The notes under the pieces: generated by a model
Told to the model about the DNA's origin: nothing
The model's input: the letters and a program-made list of their open reading frames with translations, nothing else
Database searches by the model: none
In this document: positions 35,701 to 36,179 of the stretch, piece by piece
Layout of the letters: each line of letters starts with the position of its first letter
Position numbering within the stretch: the stretch's first letter is position 1
Made by a program: the position numbers and the translations under genes
NCBI RefSeq assembly: GCF_016888135.1
Contig: NZ_JACSWB010000124.1
Coordinates: forward strand, 1-36,179
From: Leptolyngbya sp. CCY15150
GTDB taxonomy: Bacteria; Cyanobacteriota; Cyanobacteriia; RECH01
Direction: 5' to 3'
DNA length: 36,179 bases

Positions 35701-35975
35701 TCAGCGGTAATGGTCTGAATAATGGCATCTCCCAGCCCCTTTTCTGCCTGAAGTGCCAAAAGCTTCGTGCGATCGCGTTGATTCAGACTCCCATTTTTGC
35801 GCAATGCTCCAGCATATCGTGTTCGATACTCCTGCTTATCTTTAAGCAGTTCCTCGACAACCCCACGCTCAATCATCTCTAGAAACGATTCATTGAGGCT
35901 AAGACTGTCAATCCCCGTATCTTGACGAAGATTTGCAACATCGGGCTCGCGAAGGTTACTATCCTTTGTATACAT
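32790..35975 (-). CDS. Large 12-repeat helical membrane-anchored protein with Ala-rich tail
   Basis: A 1061-residue protein with no named family. Residues ~45-671 are about 12 tandem units of ~52 residues of the form DRQxYxxAxxxxL...N-E-x-x-L-x-x-LQ-x-x-LGLGDxVVxxIxxExxxxF, each probably a helical hairpin. A proline-rich acidic linker, one TM helix at ~744-766 (TMLWVALATGAIGALGIAL) and TPR-like helices at ~805-915 (EEKKWVEAINKLEEIPKE, RDKGNLEQAIALAELI) follow. The end is a Ser-rich spacer and an AREAAERE tail at ~987-1048. ATG 35975 is preferred over 36005 because AGGA lies 10 nt before it and overlap with the upstream gene is smaller (17 nt). The last 18 residues after the tail look out of character, so a slippage frameshift is possible. 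Confidence 0.75.
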   Translation of the reverse strand: MYTKDSNLREPDVANLRQDTGIDSLSLNESFLEMIERGVVEELLKDKQEYRTRYAGALRKNGSLNQRDRTKLLALQAEKGLGDAIIQTITAEEDQAFEHDQHLYQQACADYFHQTAASVDEVNQYLQPQAKSFHFGRAVVNAILEQEQEYFEGNRQSYSAQAKEQLFGYGKFNQALLTKQQAELKLGDRVVQSIEDEVSHAFQDIRHAYADLYKADLYDDEAVERAHLRDHQREFQLGDEVVIQVHQDIQDEFQRDRQTYYDADFADLHDDGQRDAENLKVLQRQLGLGDVVIQSVQVNVDHQFHEHWSDYKNAYQMDLYEDGHCNEESLRDRQLKLHLGYEVIKAIAQTVAEDFDSDRQRYAQQAADQLHSSGIFNEEDLSSLQRDLGLGETVCQDLEDKANTAFNEDCETFKAAVFEHLHQWGEVQDHQLLELQLGLGKAVRDGIVQEEGDRFQSEIAILAEVIAEQLHQHDTWQSDQLTQLQAEFQLSDRVVEHIVAEQQNSYHSHRRTYRLVYSQATREITGSTLGGDATVRLAQLRDELGLSDEVGHGIKQAYHHAQQQYQDTFDSVLRRYDCSNSQPLSIDASDRSSLSELQTSLDLEAEDIQIIERDAEQDYRRALDDYEEEVRSLLHDNAELVDSDTATLTQLQQELYIQPNVADCIKSRVLNDMGLQVELPVVSPVISEDDVSQEASPTLNQEQTLDVTNDLSLPDQQTESEPVEVFTPVAIVAPIRPKRSPKTMLWVALATGAIGALGIALFGANKLPHLIEGTLGRITTEVTLGTMTEGMGEVSINLGNTVYHAFLLERIGEEDRQIIDDAEKLAEEKKWVEAINKLEEIPKESNAYAAVENLKREWYPQILEDAQAERDKGNLEQAIALAELIEPEHNLRELAQDSVYMWRAENTSLTLLREANARGDREAVRSAAQDLRNRQVPYWDSVVFPISGALEPDSRYNDFPSAGDPNDYIPPRSSGSSGSSSSSGSATIESEREAAAREAAEAAEREAAAAREAAAREAAAREAAEREAAAAREAAAREAAEREAFCSGLRAHQRSEHSQCR
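32859..33005. repeat. In-gene tandem repeat (about 55-63 bp, 2.5 copies)
   Basis: Copies start at 32859, 32922 and 32979. The first two share about 55 identical bases and differ by a 6-bp (two-codon) insertion; the third is partial (about 25 bp). They encode the Ala/Arg/Glu tail of the large repeat protein on the minus strand. Such perfect GC-rich repeats are prone to length change by slippage. Confidence 0.8.
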
Positions 35976-36179
35976 GGCGCTTGAGTCCTGCTTCGTATTT
36001 TTCAATGAGGGGCTGAACCGTTTGAATAAAGTCGTTCTCGATGGATTGAACTTTGGGCGACTTCAAGAGCCAGTCTTGAGCAAGTTGGTCAAGACGTTGG
36101 CGATCGCCTTCAGAAATTCGAGGTGGATATTGCCGTTGATAACAATAACTAAAGGCATTGAGATAGCGGCTACGTTGTT
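35959..36179 (-). CDS. C-terminal part of a second repeat-domain protein (cut by window edge)
   Basis: The last 72 residues of a minus-strand gene are visible, ending at the TAG at 35959-35961. They read RYLNAFSYCYQRQYPPRIS, then DRQRLDQLAQDWLLKSPKVQ, then SIENDFIQTVQPLIEKYEAG. The pattern Y-x-x-A-F-x-x-x-Y-x-x-x-YPP...R-x-x-L-x-x-L...V-x-x-IE is the same helical repeat as in the downstream 1061-residue protein, in a form close to repeats seen fused to other domains in cyanobacterial proteins. Its stop codon lies 17 nt inside the next gene, so the two are translationally coupled. The N-terminal domains lie outside the window. Confidence 0.75.
   Translation of the reverse strand, partial: QRSRYLNAFSYCYQRQYPPRISEGDRQRLDQLAQDWLLKSPKVQSIENDFIQTVQPLIEKYEAGLKRHVYKG

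Overview
The window is chromosomal DNA from a cyanobacterium, probably a filamentous Leptolyngbya/Oscillatoriales-type strain; this lineage is inferred from general features only. The octamer GCGATCGC (HIP1) occurs dozens of times. There is a chloroplast-like tRNA-Lys(UUU), a class II fructose-bisphosphate aldolase of the Calvin-cycle type, a NIL-domain ferredoxin, and very long multi-PAS/GAF hybrid histidine kinases.

Layout. (1) 1-2823: minus-strand group with a CapA-like protein of degraded catalytic motifs, an 80-aa membrane protein and a DUF5684-like membrane protein, closed by a strong hairpin terminator at 149-182. (2) 3015-6184: plus-strand aldose 1-epimerase-like enzyme, tRNA-Lys, fba with a 41-nt inverted repeat in its leader, and a small PH-like/DUF6585-type membrane protein. 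(3) 6335-8780: AT-richer block with no CGATCG core seen by eye, holding an orphan ParA ATPase, an overlapping small partner, a VOC-fold protein and a possible gene remnant; it looks like acquired DNA. (4) 8874-11380: minus-strand ugd and UDP-glucuronate decarboxylase (UDP-xylose synthesis). (5) 11858-20040: a sulfur/redox neighbourhood with NIL-ferredoxin, sulfide:quinone oxidoreductase, DUF302 protein, a BASS-family transporter, a cNMP/AAA+/polyferredoxin membrane fusion and cysteine synthase. (6) 20183-23631: ribosome-assembly GTPase, then a PD-(D/E)XK nuclease-ParA fusion with a ParB-like/SAP-like partner. (7) 23826-32772: signalling operon of two hybrid-type sensor kinases, a single-domain response regulator and a receiver-adenylate cyclase. 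(8) 32790-36179: two overlapping minus-strand genes built from a ~52-residue helical repeat; the complete one has about 12 copies, a membrane anchor, TPR-like helices and an Ala/Glu/Arg tail.

How the genes may work together. SQR would oxidise sulfide and pass electrons to quinone, cysteine synthase would fix sulfide into cysteine, and the ferredoxin/polyferredoxin proteins would sense or move electrons. The divergent sqr/DUF302 intergenic region carries a duplicated AT-rich box that could be an operator. The adenylate cyclase could in principle feed the cNMP-binding domain of the polyferredoxin fusion; that link is speculative.

The best candidates for undescribed systems are the nuclease-ParA/ParB-SAP pair, the cNMP-AAA+-polyferredoxin fusion (lacking the sigma54-contact loop), and the tandem-repeat membrane protein pair.
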